This document shows positions 1-5,850 of a stretch of 6,148 nt of DNA, one piece after another. Position 1 is the stretch's first letter. Each line of letters opens with the position of its first letter. Origin of the DNA: Tannerella sp. (GTDB lineage: Bacteria; Bacteroidota; Bacteroidia; Bacteroidales; Tannerellaceae); the NCBI GenBank assembly GCA_031283915.1, contig JAITAY010000160.1, positions 1-6,148 of the forward strand, written 5' to 3'. The notes below the pieces were generated by a model. It did not search any database. It saw only the letters and a list, made by a program, of their open reading frames with translations, and was not told where the DNA came from. The translations under genes were made by a program, and so were the position numbers.

Positions 1-222
1 TGTCGGGCAAGAGCCGCAATAGAACCGATAATCAGCCACTTAAAATATGATTATCGGATGCTTGAGAATTATCTGAACGGGGAAAAAGGCGTCCAAATGA
101 ACGCCTTGATGGCAGGCGCTGCGTGTAATGTCAAGAAAATGATAGAAAAATTGAAAGAGAAAATTATTTGGCTCTTTTTTCAGAAAAAATTACAACCCCT
201 GATTTTGAAAATCGGGGGTTAA
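1..222 (+). CDS. IS5-family transposase, C-terminal fragment (5' end outside the window)
   Basis: Frame 1 is open from the first base to a TAA at 220-222, giving 73 residues with no start codon because the window cuts the gene. The visible part begins CRARAAIEPIISHLKYDY. This contains the R-(3)-E-(6)-K signature of IS4/IS5-type DDE transposases: R4, E8 and K15. E8 is the expected third catalytic acidic residue. It is followed by a hydrophobic, alanine-rich helix (MNALMAGAACNVKKM) and a lysine-rich tail, as is common at the C-terminus of Bacteroidota IS5 transposases. The first two catalytic aspartates lie upstream and cannot be checked, so I cannot say whether the element is intact. The gene is convergent with the ABC operon to its right. 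The last 27 bases of the frame also form a strong hairpin, listed separately. Confidence 0.85.
   Translation, partial: CRARAAIEPIISHLKYDYRMLENYLNGEKGVQMNALMAGAACNVKKMIEKLKEKIIWLFFQKKLQPLILKIGG
1..222 (+). mobile_element. Right part of an IS5-family insertion sequence (outer boundary not resolved)
   Basis: The transposase fragment implies an insertion sequence entering from the left edge. The terminal inverted repeat cannot be identified because the other end is outside the window. The true right end should lie shortly after base 222, possibly within the next tens of bases. The interval given is therefore a minimum extent. Confidence 0.6.
194..220 (-). terminator. Hairpin with leftward T-run, inside the transposase 3' end
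   Basis: Bases 194-206 and 208-220 form a 13-base inverted repeat around a single central G at 207. The one mismatch (T200 against G214) can form a G:U pair in the transcript of either strand or a close equivalent. Read on the minus strand, the hairpin is followed by GTAATTTTTTC, a T-run starting four bases after the stem, as in an intrinsic terminator. Read on the plus strand there is no T-run. It would therefore stop leftward transcription, such as read-through from the ABC operon, before it runs antisense to the transposase. A one-base loop means the inner pairs must open. Function is inferred. Confidence 0.5.
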
Positions 223-225
223 TAA

Positions 226-245
226 GGATTGACTATATACAATCC
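226..245. repeat. Short inverted repeat GGATTG / CAATCC after the transposase stop
   Basis: GGATTG (226-231) and CAATCC (240-245) are perfect complements separated by eight AT-rich bases. On the plus strand the sequence ATTCTATTTT follows, so this may be a weak terminator of the transposase gene. Its right arm overlaps the start of the 83-base direct repeat. Confidence 0.3.
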
Positions 246-316
246 ATTCTATTTTCGTGTAATGAAGGGCTTTTTGATCCCGTTATTTGGGGCGGGCTAT
301 AAGCTTTTATTGGGGG
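234..316. repeat. 83-base direct repeat, copy 1
   Basis: Aligned without gaps to 662-744 at a constant offset of 428 bases, this copy differs at 8 of 83 positions by my count. The best conserved stretch is around TTTCGTGTAATGAAGGG and the following TTTTTGATCCCGTTATTT. It begins about 11 bases after the transposase stop codon. Bases just before the repeat do not resemble those before copy 2, so the boundary near 234 is fairly sharp. Past 316 both copies continue into similar but gapped CTA-rich sequence (ACTACTAACTAC). Function is unknown. Confidence 0.8.
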
Positions 317-405
317 ACTACTAACTACCTGTTTTTGCTCAAAATCTTCCCGCGCGCAGTATAAATGATACATTATGAAACCGCCCATCCGGCCATGTTT
401 CCGCA

Positions 406-462
406 GGGCTTTAGCCCCTTCCTCCGATTGCTGTCGGTTTTAACCGACGGGGAAAAAGGAGG
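406..462. repeat. Nested inverted repeats followed by an all-purine run
   Basis: GGGC (406-409) pairs with GCCC (414-417) around TTTA. Just after it, GTCGGTT (433-439) and AACCGAC (442-448) form a perfect 7-base stem with a two-base centre. Outside that stem, CCTCC (421-425) can pair with GGAGG (458-462), enclosing the inner hairpin. Bases 449-479 are 31 purines in a row. This looks like a structured intergenic repeat, but neither side has a T-run that would make it a standard terminator. Confidence 0.55.
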
Positions 463-486
463 GAAAAGGGAGAAAGAGGTAAGCTT

Positions 487-555
487 GTGTAGCCGCCCAA
501 AGAATTTGTGTAGCTACACAGAGTGGCCGTGTAGCTACATAAATACACTGTGTAT
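487..555. repeat. Array of four GTGTA(GC) repeats with an exact 21-base period
   Basis: GTGTA begins at 487, 508, 529 and 550, each 21 bases apart. Three of the four read GTGTAGC. The two middle copies are palindromes: TGTGTAGCTACACA at 507-520 is a perfect 14-base palindrome, and TGTAGCTACA at 530-539 is a perfect 10-base palindrome. ATACAC (543-548) and GTGTAT (550-555) add another inverted pair. A 21-base spacing is two helical turns, so the sites face the same side of the DNA. This suggests a multi-site protein-binding region, but no binding protein is identified. Confidence 0.6.
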
Positions 556-661
556 CAGCATAAAAACATCATACGGCTACCCGGAAAGCGCAAAGAACGC
601 TCTTCCCCTTTTGTCCCGGAGGCAGAAAATCATCTCCTGTGTAACAACATTGCAAAAACCT

Positions 662-744
662 TATATACAACCCATGCTGTTTTCGTGTAATGAAGGGTTT
701 TTTGATCCCGTTATTTTGGGTGGGCTGTAAGCTGTTATTGGGGG
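662..744. repeat. 83-base direct repeat, copy 2
   Basis: This is the second copy of the element at 234-316, in the same orientation. It ends about 28 bases beyond the stop codon of the ABC permease, so it occupies the operon's 3' flank. Both copies keep a 22-codon stretch open in one frame up to a TAA (reading FSCNEG then FDPVI and GGL). Four of the seven differences within that stretch change the residue, which does not argue for selection on a peptide. No clear terminator with a T-run was found inside it. Confidence 0.8.
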
Positions 745-771
745 CACTACCAACTACTAACTATTTCCTTT

Positions 772-2046
772 TCAACGCTCAATTCTCAATTTGTCATGTA
801 GCATCGCTGCTCCCGTGCAAAGCGCGGCAAAGAGTAGCAGCGCCGTACATTCGGGCAGGATGGCGGAGAGGCTGCCTCCCCGAATGAACAGGTCGTAGAA
901 ACCTTCCAGTCCCCAGTTCAGCGGGGAAAGGGCGCTCAGCAGCTGCATGGGACGGGGCATGATGAAGGCGGGTATCCAGATCCCGCCGAGGGCGGCCATG
1001 ATCACGATGGAGACAGCGGCGAAGATGGCGGCTTGCTGGTGGGTAGTGGCGATTTTGCCGATGACAAGACCGTAACCGATGGCGGCCAGGGCGGAACAGA
1101 CGGCCATCAGCAGCAGTAATGCGGGTGAAACGTCGAGCGTCAGCGCCGGCAGCCCCAGCAGGGGAAACAGATAAATCCCCATCATGAAGATCATCGCAAA
1201 CTGCAACAGACAGACCGCCATGTATACGATCGCCTTGCTCAGGAGATAGAGGGAATAGGGGCAGGGCATGGTGAGCAGGCGCATGAAACTGCCGTCATCG
1301 CGCTCCTTGATGAGATGGCCGGCGAGCGAAATGGCAATGAAGAAAATGGCAAACATACTCCAGGCAGGGACATTGTGCTGCACGGAATTGGGGATGACGC
1401 TGTGTTTGCCGGACAGGGCATATTCTTCCCGAATGACGACCCGGTGATTGTCCGACAGGTGGAAGTCGGGGATCGTGACAGGAGAAAACCGGTTTACCAC
1501 CCTTGTGACTTCTTTCATCAGAAGTTCGCTCTCCGTGCGGCAGGCATATTCGCGCAGGGTACTGAGGAGCGTGATGCGGAACGAACTTTTGGTAACGGGG
1601 TCGAGGAAAATCTCCACCTGTACGGAGGACGGGGTCGGTAACGGGGTCTCCTCACCGCTGAAAAGACTTTCGACATACTGTTTTACATGTTGCCGGATGT
1701 GCTCGGTGGCCTGAGCGGGAATCACCATCCCAATCATAAAGTCTCCGCGGGCAACGGCCTGTATCAGTTCGTTCCGGCCGGGATGCCGGTCGTTCAGGGT
1801 ACGGCAGACGGTGAAAATGCCCGAGGATTCGATTTGCCGCTCAATGGCGACACCCAGCGTGTCGCGGTCGTCGTTGAGCAGCAGCAGCGGGATGCGTGTT
1901 TCGTTGATGGAATTAAATGTGCTGTCCTGCAGACAGGTCATAATCACGACCAGCAGCATCGGCATCACGAACATCATGCACAATCCAGCCCTGTCGCGCG
2001 CCAGCAGCAGGTAATCTTTATATGCCAATGCCCACAGCGTCCGCAT
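772..2046 (-). CDS. ABC-2 type transporter permease (DrrB/NatB-like)
   Basis: This 424-residue inner-membrane protein is the membrane half of an ABC exporter whose ATPase is encoded just upstream. By eye, the layout is a short cytoplasmic start (MRTLWALAYKDYLLLARDR), one membrane helix at about 21-39, a large non-cytoplasmic domain at about 41-226, then five helices at about 228-245, 266-294, 306-331, 338-362 and 396-415. This matches the ABC2_membrane_3 type of architecture. The segment VPAWSMFAIFFIAIS with the following KERDDGSFMRLL loop, and LSPLNWGLEGFYDLFIRGG before the last helix, are typical of this group. The ATG shares one base with the ATPase stop codon (TGATG), which suggests translational coupling. 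Length is normal. The substrate cannot be read from the sequence; relatives export drugs, ions, lipids or pigments. Confidence 0.93.
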   Translation of the reverse strand: MRTLWALAYKDYLLLARDRAGLCMMFVMPMLLVVIMTCLQDSTFNSINETRIPLLLLNDDRDTLGVAIERQIESSGIFTVCRTLNDRHPGRNELIQAVARGDFMIGMVIPAQATEHIRQHVKQYVESLFSGEETPLPTPSSVQVEIFLDPVTKSSFRITLLSTLREYACRTESELLMKEVTRVVNRFSPVTIPDFHLSDNHRVVIREEYALSGKHSVIPNSVQHNVPAWSMFAIFFIAISLAGHLIKERDDGSFMRLLTMPCPYSLYLLSKAIVYMAVCLLQFAMIFMMGIYLFPLLGLPALTLDVSPALLLLMAVCSALAAIGYGLVIGKIATTHQQAAIFAAVSIVIMAALGGIWIPAFIMPRPMQLLSALSPLNWGLEGFYDLFIRGGSLSAILPECTALLLFAALCTGAAMLHDKLRIER

Positions 2047-2807
2047 CAGCAGCAGTCCCTTTGTTTGTTCCCCGTCAGTTGCAGGTAGAGCGTCTCCAGA
2101 GAATCACAACCCTCTGCCGCGCGAATCAGTTCGGCGGGAACGCCCTGACAAATCAGCTTCCCCCGGTCGATAAAGGCCACCTGCGTACACAGGGACGCGG
2201 CTTCTTCCAGGTAATGCGAGGTATAGATAATCGTACTCCCGTCGCGGCGGATGAGTTTCAAACTGTCCAAAATCAGCCGCCTGGACTGCACGTCTACACC
2301 GACAGTCGGTTCGTCGAGAAAAAGTATCCGGGGACGGTGCAGCAGGCCGGCAATCAGGTTGAGCCGCCGTTTCATGCCGCCTGAATAATGCTCGACGCGA
2401 CGGTCGCGGTACGCCTCCAGTCCGAAAAGTGCAAGCAGTTCGCGAATACGGTTCTCAAGCACGGCGCCCCGCAATCCCAGGATACGTCCGAAGACGTTCA
2501 GGTTTTCGCCGGCCGTCAGCGTGGGATAGAGGGCAATGTCCTGCGGCACGACGCCGATCAGCGGCTTGATGTCCTTCAGCCGGCGCCGCAGCGGAAGCGA
2601 ACAGACCGTTACCTGTCCGGCGTTGAACGGGCGGAGGCCGCACAGGATATGGACAAGCGTTGTTTTGCCGGCGCCGTTGGGACCCAGCAACCCGAAGATG
2701 GCTCCTTCGGGAATGGTGAGCGAGAAATGGTCAACGGCGGGCGCGTCGTTTCCCCTGTACGTCTTGCAAAGGTCGCGTATGTCGATGGCGGAAGCGGTTT
2801 GCTGCAT
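2046..2807 (-). CDS. ABC transporter ATP-binding protein (DrrA/NatA-like)
   Basis: This cytoplasmic ATPase powers the adjacent permease. With the start chosen here it has 253 residues and all the expected motifs: Walker A GPNGAGKTT at 42-50, Q-loop Q89, signature YSGGMKRR at 141-148, Walker B ILFLDEP at 161-167 (D165, E166), D-loop at 169-172 and switch histidine H198. YSGGM in place of LSGGQ is usual for ABC-2 drug and sodium exporters. The frame is open further, to an ATG at 2870, but that start would overlap the preceding gene by 53 bases and add 21 non-conserved residues. The ATG at 2807 lies 10 bases after the preceding stop, has a GGGGAG just before it and puts the family core (AIDIRDLCKTYRG) at the N-terminus. 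The C-terminus ends RDCC. Confidence 0.95.
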   Translation of the reverse strand: MQQTASAIDIRDLCKTYRGNDAPAVDHFSLTIPEGAIFGLLGPNGAGKTTLVHILCGLRPFNAGQVTVCSLPLRRRLKDIKPLIGVVPQDIALYPTLTAGENLNVFGRILGLRGAVLENRIRELLALFGLEAYRDRRVEHYSGGMKRRLNLIAGLLHRPRILFLDEPTVGVDVQSRRLILDSLKLIRRDGSTIIYTSHYLEEAASLCTQVAFIDRGKLICQGVPAELIRAAEGCDSLETLYLQLTGNKQRDCC

Positions 2808-2817
2808 CTCTCCCCTG

Positions 2818-3822
2818 TTATTTGACGGTTTCGCGCAGGCGGGTGAAAAAGTGTTTTTCGGCGTCGGCAATCACAACCAGTTTGTCGGCCAGCGCGTCAT
2901 ACGTGCAGACATCGTCGCCCCGTTTCTTGAATTTGCGGGCGGCTTCGAAGGCAAAGTTACGCCACAGGTCGCCGATACGGGTCATTTCCATGGCTGCTTC
3001 CCGAAAGGCGGGCTGGTCAGCGATGCCGGCGGCTTCCTGAAGGAAAGCGGCATACATGTAACGGAATCCGGCGCCGCCCGTGCCGATTTCCTCCAGCATA
3101 CGAATCACCTGTGCCAGTTGCAGCGCGGCCTTTTTCGCACCCAGTTTCCTTTCCCAGCAGCGCATTTTGGCGGCCAGCGTGTGGATGCCTTTGACGCCGA
3201 ACCAGGGCAGGGGAATGTCCAGCATTCGGTTGCAATTAAGCCGGATGCCGCTCAGAATAGCCGAACGCAAGTCGGGCGAAGTCGTGGAAATGCGTTTCAC
3301 CCAGTACATTTTGCCCTGCGGTGGAAAGGTTCCTTTGGCAAAACGTACGCGCTTCAGGTCGTCGTACGTGAGTTCGCAGGTGGCTTGCACCACCGGGTCG
3401 CTCACCGTATAGACGTCGCCTTCTTTCCCGATCACGCAGATGTTATGCGCATTGAAATGGAAGCGATATTCTTTCGGGAAATAGGGGAGATAGAAAACGC
3501 CGACGAGGTTGCCCACCGGAATACCCTGTTCCAGCAGTTTGTCCAGCGCCTCCATTGCCTTGTCTTCATTCTGGAAACGGCGTTTGTTTATGCGAATCCC
3601 CAGCCGCCCGGTCACCCGTGCAAAAATATGCCCCGGCAGCGGGCGAAACGAAAAGACGGGCATCTGATGAAGCCGGATAAACGGCATGTAGGAAAAAAAC
3701 AGTCCTGCGCCTATCCCGAAAATCATCGGTTCACTGATGCGGATGCCGTAAAAACGCAGGATGCCGGCGGTAACGCCATTCTCACAGTGCGCCGCCTGAC
3801 TGTGTTCAAAATCAATCTTCAT
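2818..3822 (-). CDS. BtrH N-terminal domain / DUF4872 protein, putative acyltransferase or cysteine hydrolase
   Basis: This 334-residue protein has the features I associate with the BtrH_N family followed by DUF4872. The N-terminus reads HCENGVTAGILRFYGIRISEPMIFGIGAGLFF split over residues 12-43, with C13 as probable nucleophile. FNAHNICVIG (123-132) offers H126, and VSDP (140-143) offers D142, the order expected for a papain/C39-like Cys-His-Asp centre. The C-terminal half is helical and contains GTGGAGFRYMYAAFLQEAAG (247-266), a conserved DUF4872-like block. There is no signal peptide, so it is probably cytoplasmic. BtrH itself, from butirosin synthesis, moves an acyl group from a carrier protein to an aminoglycoside; transferring that role here is inference. 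The ATG follows the preceding stop by 3 bases with AAAGG eight bases upstream, and the ABC ATPase starts 10 bases after its end. The context suggests the enzyme makes or trims what the transporter moves. Confidence 0.82.
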   Translation of the reverse strand: MKIDFEHSQAAHCENGVTAGILRFYGIRISEPMIFGIGAGLFFSYMPFIRLHQMPVFSFRPLPGHIFARVTGRLGIRINKRRFQNEDKAMEALDKLLEQGIPVGNLVGVFYLPYFPKEYRFHFNAHNICVIGKEGDVYTVSDPVVQATCELTYDDLKRVRFAKGTFPPQGKMYWVKRISTTSPDLRSAILSGIRLNCNRMLDIPLPWFGVKGIHTLAAKMRCWERKLGAKKAALQLAQVIRMLEEIGTGGAGFRYMYAAFLQEAAGIADQPAFREAAMEMTRIGDLWRNFAFEAARKFKKRGDDVCTYDALADKLVVIADAEKHFFTRLRETVK

Positions 3823-3825
3823 GTC

Positions 3826-4221
3826 TCAAACCTTTTTCAACTCTTCTATGCTAATGTTTAATACTTCTGCATACCGTCCCAGCGTCCGGTCGTCCAGACA
3901 GGCAAACACACCGGGTTGCAGATGTTTTTTGACCGTTCTTTTGGAAAAGCCTGCATAGGCTGCCAGCAGGCTGGTATCAAACAGGTGTTTTTCCATGTGA
4001 TAGGCCAGCGGACTTTTCCGTCTGTCCAGCACTTCGTGACGGATGGCTTCGGCCTCTTCCGAGATCGATTCCCAGGCCAGCGACAGCGCCTCGTTCTTGG
4101 GTTCCCAGCCTACGCTGAGCACCTGACAGTATTCGCCGTTTTCGTCCACCGCATAACACACCTCGCGGAGGTTCGTCCGCCCCAAGTATTTGTCGTCCTG
4201 CGGCACTTCTTCTACCTTCAT
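3826..4221 (-). CDS. Small conserved protein with C-terminal helix-turn-helix-like region
   Basis: This 131-residue protein is first in the four-gene operon. I do not recognise a named family with certainty, though the sequence looks like a conserved Bacteroidota protein. The N-terminal half (residues 1-50) contains LREVCYAVDENGEYCQVLSVGWEP, which reads like a small beta-rich domain. An acidic helix follows at about 51-75. The C-terminal part, about 80-131, resembles a lambda-repressor/XRE-type DNA-binding fold: TSLLAAYAGFSKRTVKKHL (83-101) has helix, turn and basic second helix, and RYAEVLNISIEELKKV closes it. It may regulate the operon or support the neighbouring enzyme; neither is shown. 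The frame extends two codons to a TTG at 4227, but the ATG at 4221 is the better start. No clear TAnnTTTG promoter was found upstream. Confidence 0.8.
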   Translation of the reverse strand: MKVEEVPQDDKYLGRTNLREVCYAVDENGEYCQVLSVGWEPKNEALSLAWESISEEAEAIRHEVLDRRKSPLAYHMEKHLFDTSLLAAYAGFSKRTVKKHLQPGVFACLDDRTLGRYAEVLNISIEELKKV

Positions 4222-4459
4222 ATTCAAAAATTCAATGATTCAACAGCTTCGGGCAGGGACGGTCGCTGTGTATCAATGCACACAACCCTCCCGTGCCGCC
4301 TGTAAATTCTATTTCTCATGGCCGTCAAGGTCGTACTTTTTCATTTCCGGAAAAATCACCGGCCTGTTTACACGCAAATTACACGAACCGGCACAAAGGA
4401 AACTTCGCGCAAGTTCGTGCAATTCGCAGATTTCAGCCTTGAAGAAACTCATCCTCTGC
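4222..4459. other. Intergenic region between the fucosidase and the ABC operon
   Basis: These 238 bases should carry the 3' end of the fucosidase transcript and the operon promoter. I see an inverted repeat (4374-4427) and no credible small gene. TAATTTG at about 4376-4382 (minus strand) and TAGAATTTA near 4303-4311 (minus strand) resemble the Bacteroidota -7 element only imperfectly and lack a properly spaced TTTG, so no promoter is called. Confidence 0.5.
4374..4427. repeat. Imperfect 15-base inverted repeat downstream of the fucosidase
   Basis: GCAAATTACACGAAC (4374-4388) and GTTCGTGCAATTCGC (4413-4427) are complementary at 13 of 15 positions, with a 24-base loop. It lies 33 bases past the fucosidase stop and could fold in that transcript, but no T-run follows, so it is not a classic terminator. 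Similar ACACGAATT-type sequences are, as I recall, frequent between genes in Bacteroidota. Confidence 0.55.
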
Positions 4460-5809
4460 CTATTCCAGGAACAGTTCGATGACGGGTACTTCGATGTCGG
4501 GTTTGAGGACGGGAAGGTTCAACGTCACGTTATCCCCGTTGATACGGTAGCGGATTTCGGAAGCGTCGTTCAGCAACTGTGCATACTTGAACTTGCCGTT
4601 GTATCCGGTCAGGTGCAACGCACTGATGGGCCATTCAAGGATATGGATATAGAGCCGTTTAGCTCCGGGATTGTAGGTGAGCAGGCAGTTTTTGGGCGCC
4701 TGGAAACTGTCCGGCGCCTGCGTACAGCCGTAGATCGAACGGCTGTGATACGCCATCCATTTTCCCATGCCTTCGAGCCGCTCGCTGGCGCGATAGTCGA
4801 ACGTGCCGCGCGCCGTCGGGCCGACGTTGAGCAGCAGGTTGCCGCCCTTGCTGGTGACTTCGATCAGCATGGCTATCAACTGACGCACGCTTTTCCAGGA
4901 AGTTTCGTCGCGGTGATACCCCCACGAACCGGAAAAAGTCTGGCAGGTTTCCCAGGGGACGCGCTGTCCGTTGACCGTCGGCCATTCCGTGGGCATGACC
5001 TGTTCGGGCGTCTTGAAATCCCAGCCCCAGTCGGTATCGTTGAGGTCTGCCCGGTCGTCGACCAGAATGCCCGGTTGCAGCTGGCGAATCAGTTTCAGCA
5101 AGTTCTCCGAATCCCAGTCTTCGTGTCCCTTGCCGTCTTCGCCGGGAAAGGAAAAGTCGAGGAACAGCTCGTCAATTCGTCCGAACTGGGTGAAGAGTTC
5201 CGTCAACTGATTCTTGAGGTACTGCTGATACTTTTTGATGTCGCGCGATTCGTTGGCTTTCTTACGTTCCTCCGGGTCTTTGGGGCCGTTCGGATGAATC
5301 CGGTCATACGGGAAGTCGGGATGATGCCAGTCAATAAGCGAATAGTAGAAACCAACGCGGATCCCTTCGGCACGGAAGGCTTCGACAAAGGGCTTGATCA
5401 GATCTTTCCCGTAGGGCGTATTGGTCACCTTGTAGTCGGTGTACTTGCTGTCCCACAGGCAAAATCCTTCGTGATGCTTGGCCGTGAGTACGACGTACTT
5501 CATGCCCGCCTCTTTGGCCCTGGCCGCCCATTCCTTCGGATTGTACAAATCGGGATTGAACCGTTCGAAATACTTCTGATAGTCCTCGTCGGAAATCTTT
5601 TCCTGTTGCTTCACCCACTCGTGACGGGCAGGCAATGCATACAGTCCCCAATGAATAAACATGCCGAAGCGGTCATGTGTCCACCACGCCATACGTTTCT
5701 CTTTCTCATCTTTCGTCTCTTTTGCCCAGGCAGGCGTTTCCTGCGCCGATGCAAAACAATTCATAATTAAGGCAATGCCTAATGCTAATACGAATAAATT
5801 CTTTTTCAT
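4460..5809 (-). CDS. GH29 alpha-L-fucosidase, secreted
   Basis: This 449-residue enzyme should remove alpha-linked L-fucose from host or plant glycans outside the inner membrane. MKKN plus a hydrophobic run to residue 17 and ASA before QE (cleavage near 22/23) form a type I signal peptide; C18 lacks a proper lipobox. GH29 landmarks follow in order: RFGMFIHWGLYALP (47-60), YVVLTAKHHEGFCLWDS (105-121), VGFYYSLIDWHHPDFP (152-167), ELFLDFSFPG (214-223) with D218 as probable nucleophile, and WETCQTFSGSWGY (286-298) with E287 a possible acid/base. GGNLLLNVGPTARG (322-335) is a strong family block. Residues from about 360 form the C-terminal beta domain. The length is usual for single-module members. 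ATGs at 5821 and 5809 are both possible starts; 5809 gives the cleanest signal peptide. A TTG at 5863 would precede the predicted promoter -7 element and is rejected. Linkage specificity cannot be told. Confidence 0.93.
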   Translation of the reverse strand: MKKNLFVLALGIALIMNCFASAQETPAWAKETKDEKEKRMAWWTHDRFGMFIHWGLYALPARHEWVKQQEKISDEDYQKYFERFNPDLYNPKEWAARAKEAGMKYVVLTAKHHEGFCLWDSKYTDYKVTNTPYGKDLIKPFVEAFRAEGIRVGFYYSLIDWHHPDFPYDRIHPNGPKDPEERKKANESRDIKKYQQYLKNQLTELFTQFGRIDELFLDFSFPGEDGKGHEDWDSENLLKLIRQLQPGILVDDRADLNDTDWGWDFKTPEQVMPTEWPTVNGQRVPWETCQTFSGSWGYHRDETSWKSVRQLIAMLIEVTSKGGNLLLNVGPTARGTFDYRASERLEGMGKWMAYHSRSIYGCTQAPDSFQAPKNCLLTYNPGAKRLYIHILEWPISALHLTGYNGKFKYAQLLNDASEIRYRINGDNVTLNLPVLKPDIEVPVIELFLE

Positions 5810-5850
5810 GATTAAATCCATTTTATTATTAATTTGTTGAAAAACCGGAG

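Larger units (their letters stand above)
317..661. other. Non-coding segment between the two 83-base repeats
   Basis: No reading frame here looks like a gene: the longest candidate (365-730, plus strand) is low in complexity, matches no family I recognise and runs through the structured repeats. The segment holds a nested inverted repeat with an all-purine run (406-479) and a 21-base-period repeat array (487-555). From about 560 to 661 I see nothing further. Together with one flanking copy it forms a 428-base unit. Confidence 0.6.

Noticed and set aside
365..730. A 121-codon plus-strand frame in the repeat-rich region
   Set aside because: It runs through hairpins, the 21-base repeats and the 83-base repeat, and shows no protein-like conservation or domain.
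234..744. Integron-type cassette with attC sites
   Set aside because: The repeats lack paired GTTRRRY and RYYYAAC core sites, and the segment between them holds no gene.
662..744. Intrinsic terminator of the ABC operon within repeat copy 2
   Set aside because: Only short GGG/CCC pairings are present on the minus strand and none is followed by a T-run.
2536..3861. A 441-codon open frame on the plus strand opposite the ABC ATPase and the BtrH-like gene
   Set aside because: It spans two genes that have clear motifs on the minus strand and has a composition typical of antisense frames, with no recognisable domain.
5756..5758. Fucosidase as a lipoprotein through C18
   Set aside because: The residues before the cysteine (IMN) do not fit a lipobox, while ASA followed by QE is a good type I cleavage site.
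4190..5770. A 526-codon open frame on the plus strand opposite the fucosidase
   Set aside because: It is a shadow of the GH29 gene, which shows clear family motifs on the other strand. The antisense product has no recognisable domain and also runs into the neighbouring intergenic region.
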